Of a stretch of DNA of 64,000 nucleotides, positions 12,535 to 26,547 are shown in pieces. The position numbers were made by a program, and so were the translations under genes. Source of the stretch: Blasia pusilla (lineage: Eukaryota > Marchantiophyta > Marchantiopsida > Blasiales); the NCBI GenBank assembly GCA_050084515.1, contig CM114272.1:9300001-9364000 (forward strand), written 5' to 3'. The notes under the pieces are model-generated. The model saw only the letters and a program-made list of their open reading frames with translations. It had not been told where the DNA came from and made no database searches. Within the stretch, counting starts at the first letter, position 1; each line of letters begins with the position of its first letter.

Positions 12535-15500
12535 TTATTCTAGTACGCGAATGTTAAGGCGCCTTAACCAGATTGAGTGCAAAATCATGTGAAACACATC
12601 GTACCGTTTGGGCGGCTGGTTCAAGAGAAAGTGATGGCGCACTTGCTTGACCCTAGTTTGCATAACCACGTATGTGTCGAAAGGAATGGCTTTCAAGATG
12701 GTCTTCAAGTTAGGAATGTCCTTCTCGAGGACCTGGATCGAGAAAGACGCCCAGTTCAGCACATCACTGAAAGGAAGCACGAAATTGTCGGCTATGATGA
12801 CCGGGACGCAGTCATTATAAATGGCTTCTACTATACGAGGACTGTTGACCTCGTAACCTCCGGGGCACAGGCAGTATTTGCTGGTTTTCATGAATTCATG
12901 ATACGACCGTCCACCCTCCGGAAGCGAGTGATAGACGAGAATGTCCCCATCTTTCCCTTCCCAATACTTGAAGAGCTGTGGACGAACTGGACCATGATCA
13001 CCTCCCGCAAAGAACGCTAAGTTGGTCCTCCCACTGGCCGAACGGCCTCCTAGTTCTGTTGGGATCTCCCCCCCAACTAAATTAATCTCCGGGAGGCTTG
13101 CGTCTTTTGGTGGAACATAACCCTCTGAAATATTCGCATTGCACAGCACCCGGATTGTTTTCGATCTAAGGTCGTCATCAGCTCTCGAGACATACGGACC
13201 CTGTTACACGCGTAGCAAGGCCACAGAAAATTCCCATTCGTCAAATCTCCGGGAAGGAAGGCCACAGATTGCTCCAAGCCAGTTCAGAACTCCACGTGTG
13301 ATCCGGAATAACAGGGACACACGATTCCAGGGTAAAGTCCTACCGACAATCCTTCCCTTTGAACCTCGATGAAATCAAAATGCTTTTCGTGACAAACAGC
13401 AAAATTACTCGCTTATGCCTATTTAAATGCCGCCAACTGGTGCAATCAGAGACAAAAATACGGCACCTCCCTGGGCACTACCCACTTACCCAGTCGTGGC
13501 ATGACAGCATAAAGTGATCAGCACCTTCGCTCCTATTCCAGTAAGGATATTTTTCCGATATAATATCAACGTAGTCCTTCACGAAACGTAACAGTGGAGA
13601 CATGTCGCCTGAATCTGCCGTGTAAAGGTAAGTCACCATCATCGCTACGCTGAAGGGCAGGAAGAATACATGGGCTACTTCAGGATCAGACGTGAGGAAA
13701 GGGCTGTCGTCCTGCAGCTCTTGGATGAAGCGTCCCTCCACTGCGTAGATCTCTTTGCATGGTCCATTGTGCACAAGTGGTTCTTCACCTTCTGGATAGG
13801 CATACACCTTGAATCTGTTCTCCATTTCACGATAGCTCCTGGAATCACGAAGGTTACAACTCTCGTAAATAATCTGCACGATTAGCTCAAGAGTTTCGCG
13901 GTACTTAGTATAAACGTAAAGCTACGCACGCACTGGCCAGTGGTCTTCGAGTTCAGAACTGGACCGGGTGTGATCGTCTACAGGATTGAAGTGTAACCTA
14001 TTTCTGCACATTATCATAAACACTAGACGTGGTTCTAAATGAAATTCCAAGCACCACTTGTGCGACTGTAGTCCTATCCTTCAACTGTTTGGGGTATCCT
14101 TCTCTGAAACGACCTTTCTTCGTCAATCTTCTCAGTAGGTCCCGAATCCTACAATAGCTACTGAAGACTTAAATACAGAAATATCCAACGTCCGTCCCAT
14201 AAAATGCGAGTACAGCAGTATCACCATCGTAAGAGGACATCTCCCATCTTCGTCGTGAGTACCTCGTAAGTGACTGCATAAGCCGCTACCTAGATCTACC
14301 TTAGCTAGGGGTGATATTGGTAGCATGAAAAATGATGAAAACTACGATGGTGATTCCATCTTTCAACTGAAAGATTTTAGTCACAATCGTCAAGAATGTC
14401 AACGTCAAGCCTATATCTGTAAAAGATTCTTACAAAGAAAGAACTGGTGGATGTAAGAAATTTACTGGCGAAAAATGGCGGCATTTCTGTACACGTCTCC
14501 GAAAGGTTCACCGTCTGCAGGTTGGGCACTTCCGTTGGCACCACTTACAGAGTTCGTCTGGGCCAACGCGACCCGCCTCATTGCCGCACGAGCTTGCCAA
14601 AGGTCCAACTCCACTTTTTGAAGGCTTGTAAGTGAGTCCAATGTTAGTATCTGCGAAGAAAAGCGGGATTAAAGACGTCCGCTTCCTTTTCTGCGTCTGA
14701 AACTATAAGAATACTTCACTCTTCGAACACTGAAATCCAAACGCGTCAGTTTCCCTGACGATGAAAGACGCAATTTTCCCTGGTAGATTGTGGAGCTTGA
14801 TTCCCAAAAATATAAAATTGTCGCTCTCACCTAGGATAGAGTTGCCTTCAGAGGAAATTGACATAAGGCATATTAATACAGTATGAAACTGAACGATGGA
14901 ATTGAGTAGTGTTCTACGAAGTTCACGTGATGGCTGGGTAGCCCTGGTATACACTTGTTCTTTGCACTAAAGTATTCAGATTGAACTAACCTTCGGTGAA
15001 GGAGCAGGAATTATCGGCCGTGTCACAAATCCAGATGCAGTCGCTACAGCCGCAGGTCCTGGAGAAGACATGGAGGAATCTTCTTTGAAATAGGAGTCAC
15101 TCGAAGTCTTTTCCTTCTGAATCGCCGAGTCAGCTTTCTCTGTCGAACCTAGAACAATAAGCTTATAGACTTGCACCAGAAACAAATATATCGTAGAGTG
15201 TGACAGAATAAGGGAGGAAAACCTGCACTATTCCAAATGGCATTCTTAAATCAGCAAGGTTGAGCAGAAGATGCGACTGCATCAATTTTGATACACCTGA
15301 GTACCTGATGGAGCCACTTTTTGGCCCGAGTGTTCATCGTTCCTCGGCGAGACTTTTTCAGACTGTTCGGGGACAATGCCACCGTACTTTTTGTGGGACT
15401 CCTCGTCCGTATCTGTCGACGGCGCCATCATGTTTCCGGTGGCGTGATATTCACTTCTGATTGTCTCATTTCTTGCAAAATCAGCTTGATGTTCGTCTGG

Positions 15501-15908
15501 CTTGCCTGATTCTGGTGCATATGCGTGACTCTTCGGACGTACTTCATTCTCCCGAGTCTCCAGGACGTCTGGTTCGTCTTTCAGTGGATAGCCAAAGGCA
15601 TTAGCCTTTGGTGGAGAGCTCCGTTCCGTTTTACCATCGTCTTTCTGTGGGTTGTGAACGTCGTCGGCTCTATCTTCATGAAGCTGCGACGTCGATGTTC
15701 CGGGTGAGATGTCAGTCAGAGGCGTTGGTCTAGAAGAATTCGAAGAGTTCTTGAATTCAGACGGACTGGATGGCGACTCCGGAAAAGTGGACCAGCTAGA
15801 AAACAGCTGCCACTTGTATGAATCAAACAGAATAAAAGTGCTCACAAGAACCACCACTATGACCACGGTGGAGCGCACTGTACAGAATGCTGTCCGTGGC
15901 AGTCGCAT
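12535..15908 (-). CDS. exostosin-family (GT47) glycosyltransferase, type II membrane protein
   Basis: Five exons on the minus strand join in frame to 637 codons: 15908-15305, 15148-14991, 14650-14549, 13873-13490 and 13200-12535, all GT-AG. Residues ~14-28 (VVIVVVLVSTFILF) form one hydrophobic signal anchor after a short basic N terminus. Residues ~30-285 are a Ser/Pro/Glu-rich stem ending in a helical segment (VELDLWQARAAMRR). The GT47 domain follows: SYREMENRFKVYAYPEGE, AHVFFLPFSV, ADHFMLSCHDW (ending at residue 416), IRVLCNAN, LAFFAGG, the donor-site motif CLCPGGYEVNSPR (from residue ~526) and DCVPVII, and the usual end near HSIWLRRLN. Family members are Golgi enzymes of cell-wall polysaccharide synthesis. 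The linkage made by this one cannot be read from the sequence; it resembles the plant clade often annotated as probable glycosyltransferase At5g03795-like. The start codon is the first ATG before the anchor. Confidence 0.94.
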
Positions 15909-18720
15909 GACTAAAGAGGCCTTAGAACAGGATGACCGTCACGGATTGACTGATAGAGCACGCTGCAGGTTCCTAAGAGCTAGCCCTGTACTTCTCGGTA
16001 TAGTATTCGAGACGCGGAAGCCGGAAAAATGGCTCTGAAATGCGGGACAAAGGATATAGGAGCAAGTGACACCGAGTATATCCCTACGAGTCGCGAAAAC
16101 AGACATGGTGCACTTTCGCAAGATATTTTCCCGTGGTGTTGGTCAATCTGCACCTCAAAAGGAAACGACATTCACGTAAACCGATCAACATTCCTTTCCC
16201 ACCAATCGAGGCAGAGATAGGGGATGTAAAGAATATGCAGCGGCTAACCTATTGCTAAGTATTTTTTTTCGGGGTACGCAGTGCACATGAAATATTTAGC
16301 CCCGGGTTTCAATTTATTAAGCGATATATAAAGAGTAGATGTGTATACCTTTCGGCCGCTGCTGCATCCAATAAATTATGCCTGTGTCATTCCATGTGAA
16401 TCTGAAATCAGAACTCTGGTACGGAGGATTCGAGCAGATTGTTGTCCATTCCCATTCCGTTCACCTACTCCGACTTCATTTTACGTAGTAGAAATATAGT
16501 TCCTTAGGAATTTCGAGAAGTAAGTACAGTCATCACCACGTACGGACTTCTCGTCACTTGATGTCTAAAGCAGAATTGCGAGTCCACTAGAAGACGTCCA
16601 CCTGCAGAGTTAGTACACAACAAATGTGTAAACTTTATGCACTCTACGATCTGAAAGCTCACTAAATCTTTTGCAACGATGCTTCAGAGTCGGTTCTCAG
16701 CCTTTGACCTCCACCGCAATCCACAGTCCCAGCTCCAAGCACAATATTTTTTCTTGCTACTATGGAATACAAATCCTGAACTTTACGTCCAAAGATCGAG
16801 ACGCTAAATATGTGCGGTAAGAAAAGAAAATACGAGAGGTTCTCTCAAAGCGATGATATGCTATCCGCTCTACGCTAACGGATCTTCTCGGTTGCGCCGC
16901 ATGTAGCGTATTCATAATTCACTGAATTTTAGCGTTCACACATCACGTTCGAATACCAAATCTGCATAGGAGTAAAAGTACGCAGTCGAACCGTATCACC
17001 CACAGGATTCCAGCCAGCCAGCTTCATATTCTTCACAGTGAGTGCCGTCAAACCAACTCGACTGTCCCGGACTCTCATATTCAGGAATTTCAGGACGTAA
17101 GAATCAAGGACATTCTCAGATCTGACGAGTCTCCAGACTCATCGCTCACCGGATTGCGCCAATCGAGGCGTTGCAACGCATTTCGAAACGCTGGAGCTCC
17201 TGGACATCAAGAAAATGCAAGAACGAACCAACAGTTACTTCATTTGCCAATCATATATGCGACACAAGGCTCGGCAAACAAATCTGACGGCCGGGAAACA
17301 AGGGAAGGAAAAGTAGCCGCCTCATTGGAACAACACCGGGAAAATAGGGGGCGGACCGGGAGCAAGCCGGACACCAAACCGACGACTGGAACTGCAAGCC
17401 GGCAATTTCCCGTGGCGTGGCAAGGCTTCCGGATGGAGCCACGTGTCGAAGGCGGTTCTGGTGGGGCCGGGGGTGTTGGGAGCGATGCGATGTGCACCGC
17501 ATGTAGTAGGGTTTTGGGGGCTGGGGAGAGTCGGGGACGGCGTAGGCAGGGCCGCGGGTAGAGGTTCTGGGGTCGATCTCGCCCCCGCTCTGGTCGCTGC
17601 TCACCCGAGGGTTTGCCTTGGCGTTGCGTACTCACGACATTCGAGTCACTCGAGTGTCGTGACGCGGCGCTGCGTCCAAGCGCGTATGCCGTTCGTTCCA
17701 GCTGCTCATTCTCCAGTGGCCCAAGTTCACTCAACGATCGTTTCGCTGGTTGTTGCTTCGGATCCACGATCGCTGCGAGTTTTGCTTGCTCCTTGAACTC
17801 TTCCTCGCTGACTCTGCTCTCTCCTGAATCGCAGGGCAGGCTTCAAAAGAGAGCGGATTCCGGATTCTTTCAAACCGTCGTTGCAGTGAATGCTTGAGGA
17901 TTCTACACTCAAATGTCTTTTGGCCGGGGCACTATTGGAACCAGTTGTTTCGAAACTCAAGATTGTCTACACTCTCGTCCATAGCTCTTATTACTCCTGT
18001 CACCATATATCCTCGTCTTTGCGAGTTTTTGCAGCTCTGCTGCTGAGAAGCTACACATCGCCGCCCTCTCAGATCATGTCACATTGAACCCCTCTCTCCT
18101 GCTACCCGCATTCCACGAGACTGCGTTTTATGATTTCCAATAGGATTCACGGGCTTGTGATATTTATTTCGATGTGCAGTTGTGGCAATCTTCTCTCGAG
18201 TCTCGACCATCACCTCTGGACGAGAAAGGATCTCGTGAGAAGCTTTCCATCCAGGCCTACCACGTGGCGCATTTCGGGTGGTGGCGCAGAATCTCACGGG
18301 GGTGGTCTTCATCTCCCACGAATCGTACTAGGACAGGTGGACTTCTTGCACGGATTATCTGTCCCCGTGGCAGTAGTCAACAATGGTGTGCCGGGTAAAA
18401 TGAAACCGCGAGTTTCCTCGTGGTTTGTATCGTAGGTGAAACCGCTGTAAAGTCTCAGGCTCTGGGACAGCGATCATTATTCAGAATTTCAGGTTTGTGT
18501 CTTGAAGAGACGGTTACCGATTCACAGTACATACCGGTCATTAATTTCGTACGACATCAACGATTGCGCTGCCCAACGCTAACCGGATCTACCGGTCGTG
18601 GATTCCCTTTGCCAAATGTCCAACGATATCGGTAATAATTAGTCACGGCTACGTCTTTCCTTCGTGTGGAAGGAAGGAAAGATGGATAGCTGGTCATTCC
18701 AATCCTTACCTCAATACCCA
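15909..18720 (-). promoter_or_regulatory. GC-rich upstream region of the exostosin gene
   Basis: Sequence upstream of the exostosin start codon is of mixed composition to ~17.0 kb and then strongly GC-rich to ~18.6 kb. Several overlapping open frames on both strands (for example 17240-17767 on - and 17154-17561 on +) are rich in Arg, Pro and Ser and show no domain. The minus frame starting MDPKQQPAKR at 17767 could be a real first exon or upstream open frame, but I could not join it to downstream exons. A non-coding first exon of the exostosin gene here is plausible. Short TTCCTT and AAGGAA inverted repeats lie at ~18657-18680. Confidence 0.35.
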
Positions 18721-18812
18721 CCCCACCCTACTCACGAGTGAACCTTAAAAAAACAAGTTTTAGCGCTGAATTACAATTACCAAAATCTATATTGTAATTG
18801 GTTACCCATCTA

Positions 18813-19863
18813 TCTATATTATATATTCGCAAATACAAGTTCTAATCGGAAAAAAATTGTTTTGGACATTAATAAATTTTTTTAATTGGCGTGTAACATC
18901 ATTGATACTTTCTTCTCCCAAGTTATATACTAACCAAAACTTTTTAAACACCTTTTTAATTTCCTTATTAGTATAGTATGGTGGGAAATTTTTTTCCTCT
19001 TTATTCAAATAATAATGATTTTTAAAAATTGTACCAACATCATCAAAATTAGTTATACATTGACCTAAAACTATTCAAATAATTTTTTATTTCCTTATTA
19101 CTATAATTTGCTCTTAATTGGCCATAGGACAAGATAGAGATATAGCGTGATAAAATAGACAACATCCATTTGAACCAAATTAAATGGGTAGAAATAGATA
19201 GGAATAGACCAAACGGATAGGGATTTGAGTGGAGTAAAAAATGTATTAATCAAATAAAAATTTAAATTTGACAAATAATTAAAATTTTAAAATTTATGTC
19301 TTAATTCATATTTGATGGAAAATGAAAATAGATTTTAATGGAGAAGGAGTATATATATTTTTTTAAATTTTATAGAAGGATAAATTTACTTAGAGGAGTG
19401 GGATATCATGTAAATTTGAATGGAGGATTGTAATTACTTAGAAGAGTGAAATTTTATTATTCTTCAAAGATTTTAGAAAATAGAAATTAGATTGAAAATT
19501 TAAAATCAATAATGTGATTATTTTTAAAAATAATCGTTTGAATTCACATACGATATTTTGGGAAAGGAAAATGAATTCGAATGGAAAAGGAAAATGATTT
19601 CGTTAATTCAAATTAACTAAGAATTTAGTTAGTGAATGTTATTTTGGTGCGAAGAGTGGAAGTGGAAGAATAGTATTGTTTGAACTTTTATGCAGGAATC
19701 TTTTATTTAGGGAAGATGGGTATTATTTAAATGTGAAATTTTCTTACTTTTTTAAGATTTAAAAAGTTGAAATTTTAATTAAAATTTGAAACTGAATATA
19801 ATTTTAAAAAATATTATTTACACATTTTTTGTTCATGCGTGCATTGCACGGGCAACATACTAG
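18813..19863 (+). mobile_element. non-autonomous Helitron-like element, copy 2
   Basis: The candidate 5' end is A^TCTATATTATATATTC (TC at 18813-18814). The candidate 3' end is a hairpin (CGTGC 19838-19842, ATT loop, GCACG 19846-19850) followed nine bases later by CTAG (19860-19863) and T. Insertion between A and T with TC...CTRR ends and a 3' hairpin is the Helitron signature. The ~1.05-kb body is AT-rich and non-coding. From about 19300 it is homologous to 6.43-6.96 kb. The 3' end is good by eye. The 5' end is a pattern match only. Confidence 0.55.
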
Positions 19864-20245
19864 TCGGAGAAAAGGAAGTGGAACTCAGAGTTACTGGACA
19901 TCGGATGAAACAATTAAAAGATTAAGTACTTGTTGAAGTATTGATCATCAATGCAATAGTAGTGATGTATAATAAACAATAGGTATATAAAGCGTGTAGG
20001 GAAGGTTGTTTTGGATTTGAGTTAATTGTTTAGTGCACATGTGGTGCAATACATTATTGTTATGTGAATCTAAGTACAATGTTTACAGAATAATGCATTT
20101 ATTATAGTGAAAAGTAGGTGACGCCATAGTCACTTACAATGAATTTGAGATTCCAATATACTGTTATGAATAGTGCAATCTAGGCTTGTAAATAGGTAGC
20201 TCATGTACAATATGACATAAGGATACCAAAGACCTAAAATAAATA

Positions 20246-20664
20246 GTGGGAGGATTCTCCAATAAATTAAGAATTGCCGAAAAATAGGTGATTGAAGACT
20301 TTTATTGAATCATCTATTTTAATCCTAGAGTAAGTCAAAAAGCACATAATGAAGCAACAAGGGGTTGCAAGTTAAGGTGTATAGTGGGATTTAGAGAAGG
20401 AAGTTGGATGTTCATGGAAACATGAAAATTCGTATCCTCAAATAGACATGGAGATAATAAAGATCCACATAATAATAGTCAGAGGATCTACCAACGAATT
20501 GAGAGTTGTGCAAACGCTTTTGCCTGAAGGTCGTGAGGGAGACTTCCAATATCATTAACTTTACAGTAAGTAAAAACACATACATCAAACCAAGAAAGAG
20601 ATGCAAGTTAATGGATATAGTGGGACGTAGAGAAAGATGTTGGATGGATCTTGAAACATGAAAA
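20246..20664. repeat. tandem duplication, ~230-bp unit
   Basis: Two diverged direct copies. Unit 1 starts at ~20246 (AGTGGGAGGATTCTCCAATAA type) and unit 2 at ~20477 (AGTCAGAGGATCTACCAACGA type). Both contain the GCAAGTTAAGGTGTATAGTGGGA-like block and end in GAAACATGAAAA. The function is unknown. Confidence 0.6.
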
Positions 20665-23310
20665 AATGGTTAGCAAGTATAATAGACGACTAGTAATATT
20701 AGATACATGCATACTACACTTAGTACAATTGTGCTAAACCACCAACACTGGCAACGCAAGAAAAACTTGGAGATTGACACCATCTGAATTGAACATAATA
20801 GAATAAGTTTCCCAAAATAGAGTGTAGTCGATCCATATCCAACCGAGATGTCCAAAAAAAAATGCCTACAAAATGTGGTTATGAAATGTATGAGCAATAG
20901 GAACCCAGTTTAAAATGGCACCCAAACACACAGAGGTAGGTACAAAGTGATACAGACGAGCTATATCAGACTTCAGACATCAATGACTGATTGGAGGCGT
21001 GAAATTTCACAAGCGATAGTTGTGTGATCTGGGTAGTTAATTATCAGTATTGTACTTGTTTAAACTGAGGAGGCTAATTGAAATAGTACTAACTTGTTTT
21101 TTGAGCTTTGCAATTATGGTGATTGCATTATGCTCATCTTGGTCCATGTATGTATGCTAAGACGTCATGCAGTGCCTTGTATCGGGCTTTAGATTGAGTG
21201 AGCTGTGTTTGAGTGCACTCAATAGCTTGAACAACAACATCAAAAATGTATATGCACTGGAATACTTGGTAGACGACTTGGACCAACACAATGTCATCTG
21301 CTTGTCCTAAAAGAATGAGATCCTTTTTCGAAATTTCCTTCTTTTTTTGTGAACAACATTGGTGCTGCGCTTCAGGGGTGTACGATAATCGCTACTTGTT
21401 GAATTTACAACGTGCTTCCTTTTCTCCACAATGCAATGTAAAAAGGTATATAATAATAGCAAATGTTTTAATGTGGCAGAGTTGAATTCAAGATTGAATA
21501 GCGCATGCATTCAGAATTTCAGAGAATACAAATGCAAACACATGTGTGAATATGAGCGTTAAATTGAGACAATGAAAAATATGGTAAATTAATGATCTGC
21601 AAAATGATAGTGTTGTATAAATGCCGCAGGTTATAACTATGAAGTTACATGCACCAACGTGTTTACTAAGTACGCTATAGGTAGGGGAAAGTGTTAATGA
21701 AACACCATATATGCCTGAGACGTTGCGATACAAGCTGCACTATAAAGCCCAAGGGAGTAACCTATAGGCAAGGTGAGATTGCAATACAAAACTACAAAAT
21801 TAGCAAAGATATAAGACAGATAAAAATAGCTGAATGAGTGTTAAATCCTTCAACTTATGTGATGTAAATGGCAAGGCCAGCTGTGTGTAAGTGAACCACA
21901 ACTAAACTTTAGTAATGGAACTATTGTAGCTACAAGCTTGTGTGTTGTTGTGATGAGCCGCCCCTCCATTGCACCAACACGTCTGTTGATGCACGAAGTA
22001 AATAAGTCCAACAATTCGTATGAGGTAACTCAAGCAATATATGATAAATGATAAGACATAGGTATTATGAAAGCATGTGTATCTAAAGTGTGGTGACTTA
22101 GGCACATTTTCGTTTGTTGGGAGATTCCAGAAGTGGAGGGCTGTAATAAGAGAGGCTGCTAGTATGAAAATGGACATAGCTATATCTACTTCCAGAGGCT
22201 CCTTCAAAGCTGAATGCTGTAGCAAGATTGTTAATAGCCTCTGCAGTACTTTGCTGGTTAGCATCATCCACCAAGATATCCAAGTAAATAGGTGAAGCGA
22301 CAAGATACATGTACCGAATGGTCTAATAGGCTAAAAACTATATAAAAGAAGACGGGAGTTGTGACAGGTGCATGATGTTGTGGCTTAGGGAGGAGGAAGG
22401 TGAGTAGAAACAAGGATTCACAACCGTCGAGAACTTACGATGACAAAGGTAGTAGGTAAAAGGAAGCATTAAAGATGCCTTATTATCTAAATGGCTTTGT
22501 ATGAGCTAAGTCAAAGTATAGGCTAAGGCTCTGCATTATCAGTTATGACGGAACAACATTTGGAAGGATAAGTAAAAGAGACAACTACATTACCTGACCG
22601 ATAGCAGAAAAAGCCTCACCTAAGTACATAGGTGTAACAATCTATGTACTGAAATCCTGATTTATGCCAAGATAGCCAATACTAGCCACACCTAAAGGAA
22701 ATGGTAGTGTGAAAACATCGGAGATCTCCAGAAGTACTTGTAAGGGAGGAGTCTCTCCAAGATGTCTTGGAACACAAATCCCCACTTTGAGCACCAAACG
22801 GCCTCTGAAGGGCACGGGATGGAACAGGAGTTTGGCGTTGGAACTCGAAACCCAAACCTTATCCAAAGGAGTGGACTTTATACACCACACTTGGATTCCG
22901 ATCCGTGATTCATTTTGTATGAGTCTTGATTAGGGACTCGTTGGATGTCCATCGGACAGTTGGAATCGCCAAGCACGAAACGCCATTTGAGGTTCTTGAA
23001 CTGACCAGAAAGTCTGTCCCAAGTCTTTCAAGACTTGCATGTGTTATAAACTACGAAACTAGGAAAGTTGAGCTTGATGTGAGACCGAGACGAGAAATTG
23101 GAAAGTTAGCCCGCTGATTGATCCAGACCCGACTAACCAGAGTGCGTGTTTGGATGCAGATCAGATTCTCAAACTATGAGATTCATATTCATTACACTTA
23201 TAAATATGTTAAACTTGTGTGGGAGGCTATAATCTCAAAGGATCTAGAAGAGTGTATCTCCTTGTGCCGCAAGCTGTTTGTGGGACTCATATGACCATCC
23301 TCTCTCATGA
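20665..23310. other. AT-rich spacer, no recognised gene
   Basis: Small open frames on both strands, such as 21902-22303 (-), 22098-22310 (-) and 22642-22890 (-), lack domains and do not join into a spliced model that I recognise. The 22640-23110 part is less AT-rich and may be old transposon coding sequence. No family could be assigned. Confidence 0.4.
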
Positions 23311-24100
23311 AGATTTTCTTGCGCATACACATTGTTGGTCACATCTATACACCACACAACACCGATCTTTCCAACACACGGGTCAGTCATTCCATAAACA
23401 AAACACACTCTTGCATATACTCGAGAACACGCAACACATTATACGAGTTGTATGAGGTAGGAACTAGGGTGATAGCGTTCAAAATCAGAGTAAAAACGGC
23501 ACACCCAACATAAAATTCCACTCTTGAATCTTCATCGGCATATCGAGGCTCGTCCACCCTTTGCTATGAGGGAATCCGGATGCTAGCACCCTAGTTCCTA
23601 TCTCACACGCAAGCAAAAGAGCTGCTCCAATGGCCCAACAATAGAAAGCTAGCTCAGGAAAGCCATCTCTATCCCTTATATAGCCTTGGGAAGAGCCAAA
23701 AGGCTCTTCCCCTAAAATATCCCTCTCCCTGGTAACCTACGTGCATAGGTTACCAACTAGCCCTGACCTGCTCAACAAGTCACCGACTGACAAAGACCCA
23801 TAATAGGGAAATAAACTAAAACAACGTTTCCGACATAATGAACTTGAAGACAACTTCAACCGACACCTTAGGATGAAGTTACACCCAACAGTCCACAAGA
23901 TCGCTATACCATCAATGCGGTGGAACCTACATGTCGTCAAACTAAGATGTGATAGTTATCGTGCGCATACACATTGCTACACAATCCACATCGCTGGTCA
24001 CAAATACACATCATACAACACCGATCTTCCTAAGACATGTGTCGATCCATCCATAAACAAAACACACTCTTGAATATACATCGAGACCACACAACTTCCC
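23311..24100 (-). mobile_element. LTR-like family 2 copy with flanking S-module-like segments
   Basis: Two direct copies of a ~130-bp segment (about 23322-23445 and 23955-24090) resemble the reverse complement of the S module of LTR family 1. Between them is a sequence shared with 51.37-51.60, 52.95-53.17 and 62.11-62.29 kb. It contains GCTAGCACCCTAGTTCCTA, the GCCTTGGGAAGAGCCAAAA block, GGTAACCTA...GTGCATAGGTTACC and the AAAGTTACACCCAA block. On the minus strand it begins like family 1 (TATCACATCTTAG versus TGTCACGTCTTTTAG), suggesting a related LTR. No coding domain was found inside. Confidence 0.5.
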
Positions 24101-24230
24101 CCTTAGTTGGCAGTTGGGTCTCCCTAATTCTAGATAGCACACACATGTGTATCTAATATGATCTACTATCCTATACACATCTAGCACCATTGGTGCCGTC
24201 ATCCCCATAACATTGCAAGATTGCAACTAT

Positions 24231-24900
24231 CCGCCATGTTGATCCCTCCAAATAGATCTAACACTCTCGTACCTTGCTCCAAACGCTACCACACAACACG
24301 TGTGGTGCCCAAAGATAGGAAGTCTCCACTCGAAGAGCACGACCGTTACTTGACTATGTCTACTCCAAGACATAGGCAGGGCTTCAGGCTTGCCTTGCGA
24401 GCTCGTCTGCACTCCATGCAACTCAACGCTTGTTCCCAAGATAGATAAAGAAATCTTTGCGCCATGGGAAGAGACATCCACCCTAACATGTCTCTCCACG
24501 GGACTGTCCGCTTCAGGAATGTCCTCCGCATGTGTGCTCCTCTCCAACAATGCTCATGGTCAGCCAACACCACATGTGAATGTTGCCAACATGGTCACCG
24601 TATCCTCATGTGGTGGACCACCACACTACTCCTTGCAAAATGAACCGGTAAATGGCTCATCCGTCCATCACATGATTTCCACACAGGACAATAAGAAACT
24701 CTCTCTTCCCAAAAATCCAAAATGAAACCAAAGTTGTACAACACTTTACTCGCTACCAAGATATCATATGTGGGTGATACGGCCCAATAGAGATCTGTAT
24801 CTAAAAGGGACAACGCTCAATGTTGCCTTTTTGTAACCTTAATGCCAAATACTCTGCCTTCCCTAATATGAAGGCTTGTGCTCCAAAATCAAGTAGGATG
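24231..24900 (-). pseudogene. gypsy relic: protease and methyltransferase motif I
   Basis: The minus strand reads, from high to low coordinate, an aspartic-protease active-site relic (LLDFGAQAFILGK, with DFG at 24890-24882), a degraded linker, and at 24270-24231 a segment readable as RVLDLFGGIN in one frame. The linker matches the same linker in the element at 57.3-57.6 kb (AEDIP, MERSVMV region). Motif I is in a different frame from the linker, so there is at least one frameshift. Similarity stops right after motif I. It is a truncated, inactive copy of the methyltransferase-bearing gypsy family, lying head-on to the LTR starting at 24907. Confidence 0.65.
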
Positions 24901-24906
24901 CGCTGA

Positions 24907-25525
<619 letters not shown>

Positions 25526-26547
25526 TGGTGTGTAGGCACGGAGGGCGATGGGAGAAGCGAGTGTAAAGACTCCTATTGCTGATGCTTAGAAGGAGTATGC
25601 ACTAAGGAGTGATTGCAGAGGAGGTGATGAACTTGCCCTTGGAGTCTATGCTCGGGCCTTCAACGTCACATTCATGATAAGCTGCGGTTGCTAAGATGGC
25701 GGAGATGCCCGCTAATCCCACGATAGAGCGTGCCATGGCTTCTCTTGGTGTTGTGTTGCTGGATTACTGGGAAGAGGTCTTCCAATTGGTGAGTCTGGGA
25801 AGTAGAGCTTTTAGTCCGCACTGCGTCTTGTTGGATTCAAGAGTGCAATCCCTGATGTTGGGGAAATCGGCATTAAGAGGATTGGGCTTGACAAGAGCCG
25901 ATATGGAGCGTTCTCCATTCAGGATATAGACATCCTTGGGTGGAGCGAGTACCACACAGTATATCACATGACAGGGGGTCATGGTGAGGATTCGTGCGGG
26001 ACATCCTACAGATGAGTCCGTGGTGTGAGCCAAGGCGATAGTGACCGATGCACAGTCCTACAACATCTTGGTTGGTGGACCAGTGTTATATCCGATGCGA
26101 GTTTCCCTGGATTACTAGGAGGAGTCAGCATAATAGAGACCAGGATGGCAGTCTGGTGATGGACGACTTTGTTCATTACCCGTTTGATTCACAGATGCAG
26201 TGATCGAGCGACGGCCAGGAGAGATGACGACCTTAGCACCATTTAGCAGTGCCATCACTTGGCCAAGTGATTTGATGGAGGGACATGTCCATGCAGAGGA
26301 CACTCCCGTTCTTGAAATTTATATGGAGAGGAGTGTCATGGTAGCCGCATCAGTCTGTGGAGGAGACATGGTGCTTTGGGGCTCAATTGAGGAGCTTCAA
26401 CGCTTAGCCACTGAGCATATACAGACCGCGTAGAGCGAGACGTTTGCAACAGAGCGTGATGAATTAGAGGAACCCTAGGTAGCCAAGAGTGCTACTATGA
26501 TCCCTTTGGACACCACCTTGATTGTGTGGTGCATCCTAGAGGAGGGT

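Noticed and set aside
17240-17767. 175-codon minus-strand open frame starting MDPKQQPAKR
   Set aside because: Composition is biased (Arg, Pro, Ser), another frame of similar length overlaps it on the other strand, and I could not connect it to further exons. Kept only as a possibility under the upstream region.
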